DNA of 64,000 nucleotides from the NCBI GenBank assembly GCA_035048485.1, contig CM068581.1:63961393-64025392 (forward strand). Reading direction: 5' to 3'. Source of the stretch: Pteria penguin (lineage: Eukaryota; Mollusca; Bivalvia; Pterioida; Pteriidae). Under the pieces are notes generated by a model. That model was not told where the DNA came from. It worked only from the letters and a program-made list of their open reading frames with translations, and searched no databases. A program made the translations under genes and the position numbers. Shown here one piece after another: positions 1 through 11,029 of the stretch (its first letter is position 1; each line of letters starts with the position of its first letter).

Positions 1-161
1 CTAAAGTACTCAAGATAAACTGAAATTTTCAGAGTTTGTTCACTATAACACGAGCTTTGTAACGTATTATACTGCGGTATATTGTGATACAAATAAATTA
101 TTTATAGGTGTCTAAAAGTGTATCTCATGTGTTTTTAGGGAAATTTGGGCCTCCCTATCAT

Positions 162-199
162 GATCATCATGATTATCATCATCATCATCATCATCATCA
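162..199. repeat. (ATC)n microsatellite
   Basis: Imperfect ATC/ATG trinucleotide run. The same tract followed by the same unique sequence (AAGGTATTGTCTATAAAGG) recurs at 36858-36919, so it marks the edge of a repeated block rather than an isolated microsatellite. Confidence 0.9.
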
Positions 200-353
200 A
201 GGTATTGTCTATAAAGGACAGTCTTTATCAAATGAATTGTCAAAAAGGGGGGGGGGATTGATTTTTATGACGTGATACATAGAACAATTAGAAATTGCCT
301 GAATGTCACATGCTTTTACTAACCGTGAAATGGTAAGTAAATTTATATCTTTC
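200..353. repeat. Short dispersed block shared with 7165-7297 and 36919-37075
   Basis: This ~150 bp stretch (containing GACGTGATACATAGAACAAT and a G-run) is nearly identical at three places in the window. At 7165 and 36919 it continues into the same further ~300 bp. Here it is cut off at about 354 and joined to the duplicon unit at 361. No coding potential is visible. It is a junction marker for the repeated rearrangements in this locus. Confidence 0.75.
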
Positions 354-360
354 TCCTATC

Positions 361-2468
361 AGTTTTGTATACATTAAATATTTAATAAGATGAAATTCTA
401 TACAATAGCTAGTGTTGGCTGTCATTATTGAACAAGATTAATGTTTTCCCTACTGATGCAAGCATCAACATCTCTAAACGTCGAAATTTGAAACTCAAGT
501 GTCTCCAGAAAGGTATAAAAGAAGTGTATGTTTGCCAAAAACACTTGGCATGTTTGATTATTTCGTTTATATTTTGTATTTTTGTCACCTACCAAGTCTG
601 ATGAACAAAAGACTAGTAATAATTATATCACCAGTCAAAACGGTCAACCAGTAATCACAATCATGTATAATACGTTGTTTATCGGCCAGATCCTTCAAAG
701 GGTGGTTGCAGTTTAGAGCGACGTAGGCTCCGGAAGGGGCGTCGGGCTTTCTCCTACTAATACCATTTCGAACTGCTAAAATCAGTATCATCGGTACCTG
801 TTAATTAGAGATAAGAATGATCCCAGTTTTAAATACGAATGATCCCAATGCGTGCGCGTATCTCGGAAGTCCCGTATTACTGGTATCGACATTTTCGGTA
901 AAAAATGCTATCGGTACGAAAAATCCAGACGCCCTTTTATGAATCAATCGTTATACTAGTGGAATTCAACTGCTCTAAATTTTTATTGTTTTGATCGGTA
1001 TGCACACCGTTGTTTGGGAATAAATAATTTCCACAATGAGAAACATTGACTTTTATGCAGTTGTCAAAAGCTAAATTAACGACTGTTTGCCACACAATAT
1101 ATAATGCGAGATGGCCAGGGTAGTATATGTTGTATAAAATGATATCTAAACCAACTTTTTTTCTTTCGGTCGATATTGCCGCCGGTGTTATTCAGAACTG
1201 CATAATTTTACAGGGTTCAAAAGTTAAAAATCACTTAGTTTCTTACAGAATATCATATATGATAGCTGTATTAATTTTAATCGCAGATGTCATATAATGT
1301 GGGAACATGATAAAAACGAATTTCATTCATTGAAATAAAGATGCAGACTTGAGATTCAGAATGATTGTATTGTGTTAGTTCCCTACGGATAAAACCAGAT
1401 CTGACAATAGGTTCCATCTCAGTAAATCTGTCTGTCCAGTTTGTAATTACTATTTCTTTTAATGCAAACAACATATTTCCAATTATGGCTTTTGGATTTA
1501 TTGCTTCTTCTTTAACGTAAATCAACGATTATAGATTATTTCAAGTATGTGATGACGGCATCAGTATAATGCATTGCATAGAAATATATACCCTTTGCAT
1601 GAGACACAGCCAAAGCAGTGAGGAATCTTTTACGTGCAGCATCTATGTAGTGACACGAATTTCACCGTCTCGCCCTAAAAACTACACGACAGCGGTGTGT
1701 CCACGGCGGATGTCGAACCCGGAAACTCTAGATCACCAGTCGAGCACATCATCCACTGAGCCACAGTGTTTCTTATTTCTGATTACTAAGTGTTTATTGT
1801 GTACGATTATTTCACGTATCTGATGACGACATCTGCCTGATGTATGACAAAAAACTTCATATCTTTGCAACGGACACATTCATATATAATTGTTCACGAC
1901 TATGGGTGCAAACGTGTTTTAGTAAATGTACTTAAATTGCCTTCACAATGGATGTATGCTTATATGCAGTTAAAATGTCAACTCCCTTTTAATATACATA
2001 AGCATTGTATTATTTTTTCTAACTACATTAGAAAGTTATAATCGCATTATTTTTTTTTTTTCAAGTAGCATTCTCTTTTTTTTTTTTTTTTTTTTTTTGT
2101 GATGTTCTGGAATGTGTTTGATGTATACATGTAACTGCAGTCAGTGATCATTCTGTGTTAAATGAAGTGATAGCAAGCAACAGCTTTAGCATAAATTTAC
2201 CTATAAATCCTTGATACATGCAAAGTCAAATACAGGAAAACGAATATGCATTTCTGATTTAATCACATAGTAAATTTTTTAATTTGTTCATGCTTTATTA
2301 AAAAAAGTAAGATTTCAGAATTGAAACCATTCGAACAAGTTTCATTAACGCAGCGCGATATTTATATAAATGAATGTATTTAGATTCCCCTCAACAAACC
2401 CCTAAATTCCGATCGCTGCTGTATGTGATTTAGCATCATTATTCATGTGGACAAGATATACAGTGAGG
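361..2468. repeat. Duplicon unit D1
   Basis: First of four copies of a ~2 kb non-coding unit (D1 361-2468, D2 2515-4600, D3 from 8221, D4 from 52897). D1 and D3 match almost base for base from 361/8221 onwards. D1 lacks about 450 bp present in D2 (jump after 2312 to sequence equivalent to 4692) and ends in the left tip of the transposon described at 4852. The short open frames inside are repeated in every copy, but they change length with indels and show no recognisable protein; I treat them as non-coding. Confidence 0.85.
1697..1768 (-). repeat. tRNA-Thr-like (GGU) relic inside duplicon D1
   Basis: Read on the minus strand, this 72-nt block has a Pol III A-box-like start (GGCTCAGTGG), an anticodon-like stem with loop CTGGTGA that would present GGU, and a degraded B-box (GGTTCGACATCC). 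The anticodon stem is damaged in this copy and the acceptor arms do not pair. It is a tRNA-derived relic, probably a SINE head or tRNA pseudogene, and not a working tRNA. Confidence 0.5.
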
Positions 2469-2514
2469 TGCAGTCCTTACATAATATTATGTTAACGTCG
2501 CGTTAACGTAAAGT
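2469..2514. mobile_element. Left tip of the TGCAGTCCT transposon, truncated
   Basis: About 46 bp matching 4852-4898, including the palindrome around ATAATATTAT and the CGTTAACG motif. It then joins abruptly to CACCTACCAAG, the same base at which the D unit begins being shared (594 in D1). The flanking sequence upstream (2341-2468) equals 4724-4851. The simplest reading is a tandem duplication with its breakpoint inside the transposon tip. Confidence 0.75.
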
Positions 2515-4600
2515 TCACCTACCAAGTCTGATGAACAAAAGACTAGTAATAATTATATCACCAGTCAAAACGGTCAACCAGTAATCACAATCATGTATAA
2601 TACGTTGTTTATCGGCCAGATCCTTCAAAGGGTGGTTGCAGGTTAGAGCGACGTAGGCTCCGGAAGGGGCGTCGGGCTTTCTCCTACTAATACCATTTCG
2701 AACTGCTAAAATCAGTATCATCGGTACCTGTTAATTAGAGATAAGAATGATCCCAGTTTTAAATACGAATGATCCCAATGCGTGCGCGTATCTCGGAAGT
2801 CCCGTATTACTGGTATCGACATTCTTGGTAAAAAATGCTATCGGTACGAAAAATCCAGACGCCCTTTTATGAATCAATCGTTATACTAGTGGAATTCAGC
2901 TGTTCTAAATTTGTATTGTTTTGATCGGTATGCACACCGTTGTTTGGGAATAAATAATTTCCACAATGAGAAACATTGATTTTGATGCAGTTGTCAAAAG
3001 GTAAATTAACGACTGTTTGCCACACAATATATAATGCGAGATGGCCAGGGTAGTATATGTTGTATAAAATGATATCTAAACCCACTTTTTTTCTTTCGGT
3101 CGATATTGCCGCCGGTGTTATTCAGAACTGCATAATTTTACAGGGTTCAAAAGTTTAAAATCACTTAGTTTCTTACAGAAAATCATATATGATAGCTGTA
3201 TTCATTTTAATCGCAGATGTCATATAATGTGGGAACATGATAAAAACGAATTTCATTCATTGAAATAAAGATGCAGACTTGAGATTCAGAATGATTGTAT
3301 TGTGTTAGTTCCCTACAGAAAAAACCAGATCTGACAATAGGTTACATCTCAGTAAATCTGTCTGTCCAGTTTGTAATTACTATTTCTCTTAATGCAAACA
3401 ACATATTTCCAATTATGGCTTTTGGATTTATTGCTTCTTCTTTAACGTAAATCAACGAATATAGATTATTTCAAGTATGTGATGACGGCATCAGTATAAT
3501 GCATTGCATAGAAATATGTACCCTTTGCATGAGACACAGCCAAAGCAGTGAGGAATCTTTTACGTGCAGCATCTATGTAGTGACACGAATTTCACCGTCT
3601 CGCCCTAAAAACTACACGACAGCGGTGTGTCCACGGCGGAAGTCGAACCCGGAACCTCTCGATCACCAGTCGAGCACATCATCCACTGAGCCACAGGGTG
3701 TCTTATTTCTGATTACTAAGTGTTTATTGTGTACGATTATTTCACGTATCTGATGACGGCATCTGCCTGATGTATGACAAAAAACTTCATATCTTTGCAA
3801 CGGACACATTCATATATAATTGTTCACGACTATGTGTGCAAACGTGTTTTAGTAAATGTACTTAAATTGCCTTCACAATGGATGTATGCTTATATGCAGT
3901 TAAAATGTCAACTCCCTTTTAATATACATAAACATTGTATTATTTTTTCTAACTACATTAGAAAGTTATAATCGCATTATTTTTTTTTTTCAAGTAGCAT
4001 TCTCTTTTTTTTTTTTTTTTTTTTTTTTTGTGATGTGCTGGAATGTGTTTGATGTATACATGTAACTGCAGTCAGTGATCATTCTGTGTTAAATGAAGTG
4101 ATAGCAAGCAACAGCTTTAGCATAAATTTACCTATAAATCCTTGATACATGCAAAGTCAAATACAGGAAAACGAATATGCATTTCTGATTTAATCACATA
4201 GTAAATTTTTTAATTTGTTCATGCTTTATTAAAAAAAGTAAGAATAACAAGATAATAAGTAATATCGCTGCAGCATCACACATTTATCTATAAACGTAAC
4301 TGCAAACACGCTGCAAAAGAAATACAATAAGGCATCAAGGTTCTTCTAAGTGGTTAAGTTGCACGTTTTGAAACCAAACTTGCTACATTTTAACGAATAA
4401 TACTGCATGATTATGAAATCATCTTCAATTTATTTAAGGAACCTTACACGCACAAGAGAAGTCCAGGTATTTATTTCATTAAAGGCACGGCAGAATGACG
4501 TAGAGTTACACCTGGCCCAGTGTCATAGCGAACTTGAATTATACGAATAATGTGTCAGTAATACAAACATATTACAAAAAACCAACGTCCGCTTAGAGAG
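2515..4600. repeat. Duplicon unit D2
   Basis: Second tandem copy of the unit. It begins where D1's position 594 would be, and it retains a ~450 bp segment (4244-4692) missing from D1 but present in D3 and D4 (10680-11030, 56160-56510). It includes the T-rich tracts around 3980-4030 and a tRNA-like relic. No gene is seen. Confidence 0.85.
3627..3698 (-). repeat. tRNA-Thr-like (GGU) relic inside duplicon D2
   Basis: Same 72-nt block as in D1. A-box-like GGCTCAGTGG, anticodon stem TCGA/TCGA around loop CTGGTGA, and B-box GGTTCGACTTCC with one departure from consensus. Acceptor and T stems are degenerate, so it is unlikely to give a functional tRNA. Confidence 0.5.
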
Positions 4601-4851
4601 TCAATGTCCTTCCTCACAATAATAATTTTATTGAATTTCTAGACAGAGTTTTTCCTTTATTGACAAAAGGCATATAAATAAAGGCATGTATAAGATTTCA
4701 GAGTTTAAACCATTCGAACAAGTTTCATTAACGCAGCGCGATATTAATATTAATGAATGTATTTAGATTCCCCTCAACAAACCCCTAAATTCCGATCGCT
4801 GCTGTATGTGATTTAGCATCATTATTCATGTGGACAAGATATACAGTGAGG

Positions 4852-5246
4852 TGCAGTCCTAACATAATATTATGTTAACGTCGCGTTAACGTAAAGTTTG
4901 CTTTCCTCGTGCGCTCAGGACTGCTGAGCACACGAATTTGCGTGAACGCAGATTTCCACGTGAACTTAATTTTGAGACCGCGTGAACGCGCTTGACTGCC
5001 GCGTGAACGTGTTTGACAGCCACGTTCGCTTGCGTACAACTTAAAACTTGTATCAACATATTCATATAGAAATTTTTGAGGGAGAATCGATATATGCATT
5101 GTATATTCAAATATAAAAAACATAATAATGTGTAAGTAAAATATTTAGATTTAAGTAAAACCCTTCCAAGTTAAGGAATGAATTTTAAAGATATTGAATG
5201 CAATTTCCGAACATTGACTTGAATGAAATTTATTCTTATTTTAGGA

Positions 5247-5302
<56 letters not shown>

Positions 5303-5935
5303 ATAATAATAATAATAATAATAATAATGAAATAAAAGTTAATAAATATAATAATAATAATGATACTTATTATTTTCATATATTATAGAAAATAGCTTAA
5401 TTAAAAATAATAATAATGAATACCTAAATAAGAAATACATGTAAATACATAAATAAATTAGTTATAAATGAATAACCAAATAAGAAATAAAAACATAAAT
5501 AAACTAATTAAAAATAAGTAAATAAATGAAATCTAATAATGCTAGTATAAACTGATGAATTTTTTTTTTCATAAATACCTTATTGCATTTCTACGCGATA
5601 ATTTCCTTTGTTGTATTACATATAAAATCCTTAATGTAGGGTTTCATTATAACATTACATTTAATACACGTTTTTATGGCGACATTTGCGGTAATTTAAT
5701 TAGATCCATATAATTTTCTCCATCCGTATTGCATAGAGAATTACAAATATACATGAAGATATGTGAACGTGCGACTGGACCGAGCACACGCGGGAATAAA
5801 TCGCGTTAACGCGAATTCCCTCCCGCGTTAACGCGAGGAGCGCACGCGCGTCCGGTCAAGCAGTCCTAGCACGTGTGCTAAAGCGGTCATCCTGACCGCT
5901 TTTTGCGTTAACGTGCATGTTATGTTAGGACTGCA
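4852..5935. mobile_element. Non-autonomous DNA transposon with TGCAGTCCTAACATA inverted ends
   Basis: The left end TGCAGTCCTAACATA at 4852 is mirrored by TATGTTAGGACTGCA ending at 5935. Both ends carry subterminal arrays: CGTTAACG and CGTGAACG motifs near 4877-5030, and CGCGTTAACGCG motifs near 5800-5840 and 5905-5913. There is a perfect 16-bp palindrome AACATAATATTATGTT (4861-4876) and a hairpin AGCGGTCA-TCC-TGACCGCT (5882-5900). The middle is AT-rich, with (ACT)n and (AAT)n at 5247-5328, and has no transposase frame. TGCA at both edges could be a 4-bp target duplication or part of the inverted repeat. Superfamily not assigned. Confidence 0.7.
5247..5328. repeat. (ACT)n-(AAT)n microsatellite
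   Basis: About 18 ACT units followed by about 9 AAT units, inside the AT-rich core of the inverted-end transposon. Confidence 0.95.
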
Positions 5936-5950
5936 CCCATCTGTAACATT

Positions 5951-6288
5951 GAAAGAAAAAAAAAGAGGAGTTACTGGCTCAGTTATGTGGTACCTGTTGA
6001 CCCTTGTTCTTCACATGGAGGATTATTTATAAATTTTTAAATGTACGTCCTTTGATTGTTCTGCTGTTACGGTGAGTGGGAAGGTGGGCCGTAAACCGGT
6101 TAACCACACACTTTGTTTGGCTTTTGTCAAATTAAATGACCGTCCTAAGTCGGTGTCGTAATTGGACTACAATAAAATATTTTTGTAATGTGTTATATGT
6201 GCTAGTATATTATTTATATTCATGTATTGTATAGCTCCATGGGGACTTCTGTCACATAACTGAGCAAGTAACTCTTCTTTTTTCTTTT
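5951..6288 (+). mobile_element. Solo 3' tail of a Naiad-type Penelope-like element, with inverted tip
   Basis: Positions 5990-6288 match the 3' UTR end of the Penelope-like element at 46400-46704. It starts instead with the reverse complement of that element's last ~38 bp (5951-5990, GGAGTTACTGGCTCAGTTATG), so the piece looks like a 338-bp element with ~30-bp inverted ends. Penelope-like elements are known for inverted and tandem partial insertions. The SECIS hairpin lies outside this piece. It sits 15 bp beyond the end of the inverted-end transposon. Confidence 0.8.
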
Positions 6289-6950
6289 ATATATATGCAT
6301 TTTTCGGTAATAAATGAAATAAATTAGATATTTTGAAACTATTTAAAACGTCTTTTTGATAAAAAAAAAATTATACGGGAAAATAAACCTCAATTTTAAA
6401 CTTTCTTTCTGTGCGAAAATATCCTTCAAATCATATTTTTAAGTTAAGTAAGAATATTTACCGATATAAGAAAGCTTTTAATCCAAACGTTGTCTCATTT
6501 GATGATGCAAATAATTTATTTTACTTGAAATTTATTTAAAAGTAGGAAAATTGGCGATATAGGGAAAATCAAAGCAACTTCTTAGTCACTTGAACAACGA
6601 AAATTAAAACCAACACAAAGTGTCAGTAAAATATAAACCCCACCTACATTTGGGCCTATCCACAAGGGTCAGGTGGACGCCTTGTTTGACAAAAATCTTG
6701 ATTACACATCTTAAGATAGAGATCTAACATCAGATCGGGTATGAAGTGATTAACTCTTATAGCTTCTGAGAATTTTGGTAGGACAAGTTCATAGCAAGAG
6801 AGAAAAAGAGGGGAAAGAATAGGAAGAATAATAAGAAACAGTGCAAAAACGTTAATTAATCAAACCTCGTTTGGGCGACTTAATAATAAAATCGATGCAA
6901 AAAAATATGTTGCCAAACACCGTTTTTGGCGACTTGATAAGACACGGTGC
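6289..6950. other. Non-coding stretch, nothing recognised
   Basis: AT-rich single-copy-looking DNA between the Penelope tail and the PIN-like relic. I see no open frame of note, RNA gene or repeat. Confidence 0.6.
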
Positions 6951-6954
6951 AAAA

Positions 6955-7182
6955 ACTATAAGTCGCCAAATTCTGTTTGAGTGACTTAATAAGAATATCA
7001 CTATCCCTTCCAATTACGGCCACATGATTTTGCTCAGTAAGGCGGACTGCCTGCTTGACAATATCATAATCTGTAATACCATCAGCATAGACCACAGACT
7101 GCTCTAACTCTTTTCCAAGAAGGTTGATAAATCTCCTCTTATTGTTCTGATTGTCAAATGATTTATCAAATGAATTGTCCAA
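6955..7182 (-). pseudogene. Fragment of a PIN/FEN1-like nuclease-fold protein
   Basis: The minus-strand frame reads NQNNKRRFINLLGKEL, then VVYADGITDYDIVKQAV and VAVIGRDSDILIKSL. Spacing and residues fit the pattern of PIN/FEN1-like proteins common in invertebrate genomes: NK..FI..L, then A..DAD..IV..A, then V.VIG.DTDLLVLL. Here the DAD acidic cluster has become ITDYD and DTD is DSD. It is only ~80 residues long, cut at 7182 where the dispersed block begins. Two further copies lie at 11030 and 56512. The family function is unknown. Assignment rests on motif memory, not on a search. Confidence 0.5.
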
Positions 7183-7604
7183 AAAAAAGGGGGGGGGGGT
7201 TGAATTTTATGACGTGATACATAGAACAATTAGAAATTGCCTGAATGTCACATGCTTTTACTAACCGTGAAATGGTAAGTAAATTTATATCTTTCTCCTT
7301 TTTTATTCTGGAATGGAAAAATATTGTATTTCATCCATGTAACTATAGTGGCTTGTCTCCTTGGTATTATGCACCAATTAGCTGCGCTTTAATATGTGGT
7401 AATTAACATGCATTTTCTTTGCGATGTTGCTAATTAAGAGAACCTTCCTATCATGTGAATAGAGAGTTTTCATGGCGTTCCCCACAGTCTCGACAAAGTC
7501 TTAATAGATCCAATGTATAAATAATCCAAGGAGCAAACTGCATGAACACAGTTTTTTTTTTTTTTTTTTTTTTTTGTATAGGTTTCTAATTTTATGATTC
7601 GTTG
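7165..7604. repeat. Dispersed ~440 bp block, second copy at 36919-37375
   Basis: Shares with 36919-37375 a run of sequence including the G-run, ATGGAAAAATATTGTATTTC and GTTCCCCACAGTCTCGACAAA. This copy has a longer poly-T (7552-7575). No coding content. It is joined on its right to the large duplicated block. Confidence 0.8.
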
Positions 7605-9550
7605 TGCTCCGTTTATTGCTTAAAACATTATGTTATATAACATTATTCGCTTGGTTATGCAGGAGATGTAACATCTCCAAGGTAGGTACATTATTAGTCT
7701 TCGAGTGGTGTTGTAGATTATTGTTCATTTTCAATGAACCCTTTCGCTTTTACTGTAGTACAGATGTTTTGTTTTTCAAGATCATAACTGTACCCGCAAA
7801 ATGACATCAGAGACAAACAATCAAACCTAAAAAGAATTACGGGATACATTATCATTTCCAACCAAAACGCAGCACCGCAGAATAGTAGAAGGGTCTATTC
7901 ATGTTTTGAAAATCAATATTCTAAAAGTAACTGTATTTCAAACAGCAGTCTTTAAAGGCCATTTTAGCTATCAGATTTTCTTTTATACAACTGTGTTGAG
8001 AAATGTATAGCTGTCGTACCCCACACGTAAGAATTTTATGCATGACTATGGTGCCTGCAAAATAAATATTGTCATTTTTAAGACAATAACTACGTATACG
8101 AGGGATTATAACATAAACCCCTTTGTTTAGTATATTGATTCGTTTCAAAATAAAAACCCATGTTGTATATTGTGCATAACATGATACGAAATTTGCTACT
8201 TTTTGTATAATATACATATCAGTTTTGTATACATTAAATATTTAATAAGATGAAATTCTATACAATAGCTAGTGTTGGCTGTCATTATTGAACAAGATTA
8301 ATGTTTTCCCTACTGATGCAAGCATCAACATCTCTAAACGTCGAAATTTGAAACTCAAGTGTTTCCAGAAAGGTATAAAAGAAGTGTATGTTTGCCAAAA
8401 AAACTTGGCATGTTTGATTATTTCGTTTATATTTTGTATTTTTGTCACCTACCAAGTCTGATGAACAAAAGACTAGTAATAATTATATCACCAGTCAAAA
8501 CGGTCAACCAGTAATCACAATCATGTATAATACGTTGTTTATCGGCCAGATCCTTCAAAGGGTGGTTGCAGTTTAGAGCGACGTAGGCTCCGGAAGGGGC
8601 GTCGGGCTTTCTCCTACTAATACCATTTCGAACTGCTAAAATCAGTATCATCGGTACCTGTTAATTAGAGATAAGAATGATCCCAGTTTTAAATACGAAT
8701 GATCCCAATGCGTGAGCGCATCTCGGAAGTCCCGTATTACTGGTATCGACATTCTCGGTAAAAAATGCTATCGGTACGAAAAATCCAGACGCCCTTTAAT
8801 GAATCAATCGTTATACTAGTGGAATTCAACTGCTCTAAATTTTTATTGTTTTGATCGGTATGCACACCGTTGTTTGGGAATAAATAATTTCCACAATGAG
8901 AAACATTGACTTTCATGCAGTTGTCAAAAGCTAAATTAACGACTGTTTGCCACACAATATATAATGCGAGATGGCCAGGGTAGTATATGTTGTATAAAAT
9001 GATATCTAAACCCACTTTTTTTCTTTCGGTCGATATTGCCGCCGGTGTCATTCAGAACTGCATAATTTTACAGGGTTCAAAAGTTAAAAATCACTTAGTT
9101 TCTTACAGAAAATCATATATGATAGCTGTATTTATTTTAATCGCAGATGTCATATAATTTGGGAACATGATAAAAACGAATTTCATTCATTGAAATAAAG
9201 ATGCAGACTTGAGATTCAGAATGATTGTATTGTGTTAGTTCCCTACAGATAAAACCAGATCTGACAATAGGTTCCATCTCAGTAAATCTGTCTGTCCAGT
9301 TTGTAATTACTATTTCTCTTAATGCAAACTACATATTTCCAATTATGGCTTTTGGATTTATTGCTTCTTCTTTAACGTAAATCAACGATTATAGATTATT
9401 TCAAGTATGTGATGACGGCATCAGTATAATGCATTGCATAGAAATATGTACCCTTTGCATGAGACACAGCAGTGAGGAATCTTTTACGTGCAGCATCTAC
9501 GTAGTGACACTAATTTTACCGTCTCGTCCTAAAAACAACACGACACCGGT

Positions 9551-9622
9551 GTGTCCACGGCGGAAGTCGAACCCGGGACCTCTCGATCACCAGTCGAGGA
9601 CATCATCCACTGAGCTACAGGG
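9551..9622 (-). repeat. tRNA-Thr-like (GGU) relic inside duplicon D3
   Basis: Best-preserved of the four copies. On the minus strand it has A-box TAGCTCAGTGG, a perfect 5-bp anticodon stem CTCGA/TCGAG around loop CTGGTGA (T33 present, anticodon GGT) and B-box GGTTCGACTTC. The acceptor arms (CCCTGTA and TGGACAC) do not pair and the T stem is poor, which argues for a tRNA-derived SINE head or pseudogene. Confidence 0.55.
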
Positions 9623-9768
9623 TTTATTGTTTCTGACTGGTAAGTGTTTATTGTGTACGAATATTTCACGTATCTGATGACGGCATCTGCCTGATGTATG
9701 ACAAAAAACTTCATATCTTTGCAACGGACCCATTCATATATAATTGTTCACGACTGTGTGTGCAAACG

Positions 9769-10307
9769 GGTGCACGACCTTTCGGGAACACGACGTTTCG
9801 GGATCAAATATATACGACGTTTAGGGACTTGAATGCGTCGTTTCGGGATATGCTATACGTCGTTTCGGGACCTTTATTATATATATATATTATATATTTG
9901 TTTTTATTATAATAAACACGAACAAGACCTTCAAAGGATACCTGACATTAACTACTTAATTAGGAGTATGTAATTATCCACGTAACTTAGTTATTATAAA
10001 AAGTTCAAATGTCTGTTTTTTCATCATTCCACCATGTCCGATCTTGACGACTGTGTCGTGTCACTGTGTTTATGAAGAATATGTATATGTGTGTTTTTCT
10101 TACATTATTTAAATGTCTTTGTATTTCTAATAATTTTATTTTTCCACTGATTTTCATATAAATATGATATTTTGAATTTGAAAAATGAGGAAAAAAAATT
10201 AACAAAAACATAATCATTCTCATTTGATTTTGAAACGTTTATGTGAAAACCAGTGATATATTGTTAGATAGAAACATACAAAATTTCAAAGCTTTCGTGT
10301 GCAAACG
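9769..10307. mobile_element. 539-bp insertion with 11-bp target duplication and CGTTTCGGGA repeats
   Basis: Absent from D1 and D2, where the flanks join directly. The flanks carry the same 11 bp, GTGTGCAAACG, at 9758-9768 and 10297-10307, as expected for an insertion with target-site duplication. The left 100 bp holds five spaced copies of ACGACGTTTCGGGA-like sequence. There are no terminal inverted repeats and no coding frame, and the right part is AT-rich. An 11-bp duplication suggests retroposition, but I do not recognise the family. The same insertion is in copy B. Confidence 0.65.
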
Positions 10308-11029
10308 TGTGTTAGTAAATGTACTGAAATTGCCTTCACAATGGATGTATGCTTATATGCAGTTAAAATGTCGACTCCCTTTTAATATACATAAAACATT
10401 GTAATATTTTTTCTAACTACATTAGAAAGTTATAATTGCATTATTTTTTTCAAGTAGCATTCTCTTTTTTTGTGATGTCCTGGAATGTGTTTGATGTATA
10501 CATGTAACTGCAGTCAGTAATCATTCTGTGTTAAATGAAGTAATAGCAAGCAACAGCTTTAGCATAAATTTACCTATAAATCCTTGATATATGCAAAGTC
10601 AAATACAGGAAAACGAATATGCATTTCTGATTTAATCACATAGTAAATTTTTTTAATTTCTTCATGCTTTATTAAAAAAGTAAGAATAACAAGATAATAA
10701 GTGATATCGCTGCAGCATCACACATTTATCTATATACGTAACTGCAGTCACGCTGCAAAAGAAATACAATAAAGCATCAAGGTTCTTCTTAGTGGTTAAG
10801 TTTCACGTTTTGAAACCAAACTTGCTACATTTTAACGAATGATACTGCATAAATATCAAATCATCTTCAAATTATTAAAGGAATCTTATACGCACACGAG
10901 AAGTCCAGGTATTTATTTCATTAAAGGCACGGCAGAATGACGTAGAGTTACACCTGGCACAATGTCAGCCAACTTGAATTATACGAATGTTGTGTCAGTA
11001 ACACAGACATATTACAAAAAACCAAAGTC

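Noticed and set aside
598..640. CTGATGA suggesting a hammerhead ribozyme
   Set aside because: No GAAA box or closing stems at the needed spacing; N-terminal-endonuclease Penelope elements also lack canonical hammerheads.
4875..5123. Arg-rich frames in the transposon end
   Set aside because: They follow CGTGAACGCG subterminal repeats and end at random stops.
9551..9622. Functional tRNA-Thr gene
   Set aside because: Acceptor arms do not pair and the T stem is degraded in all four copies.
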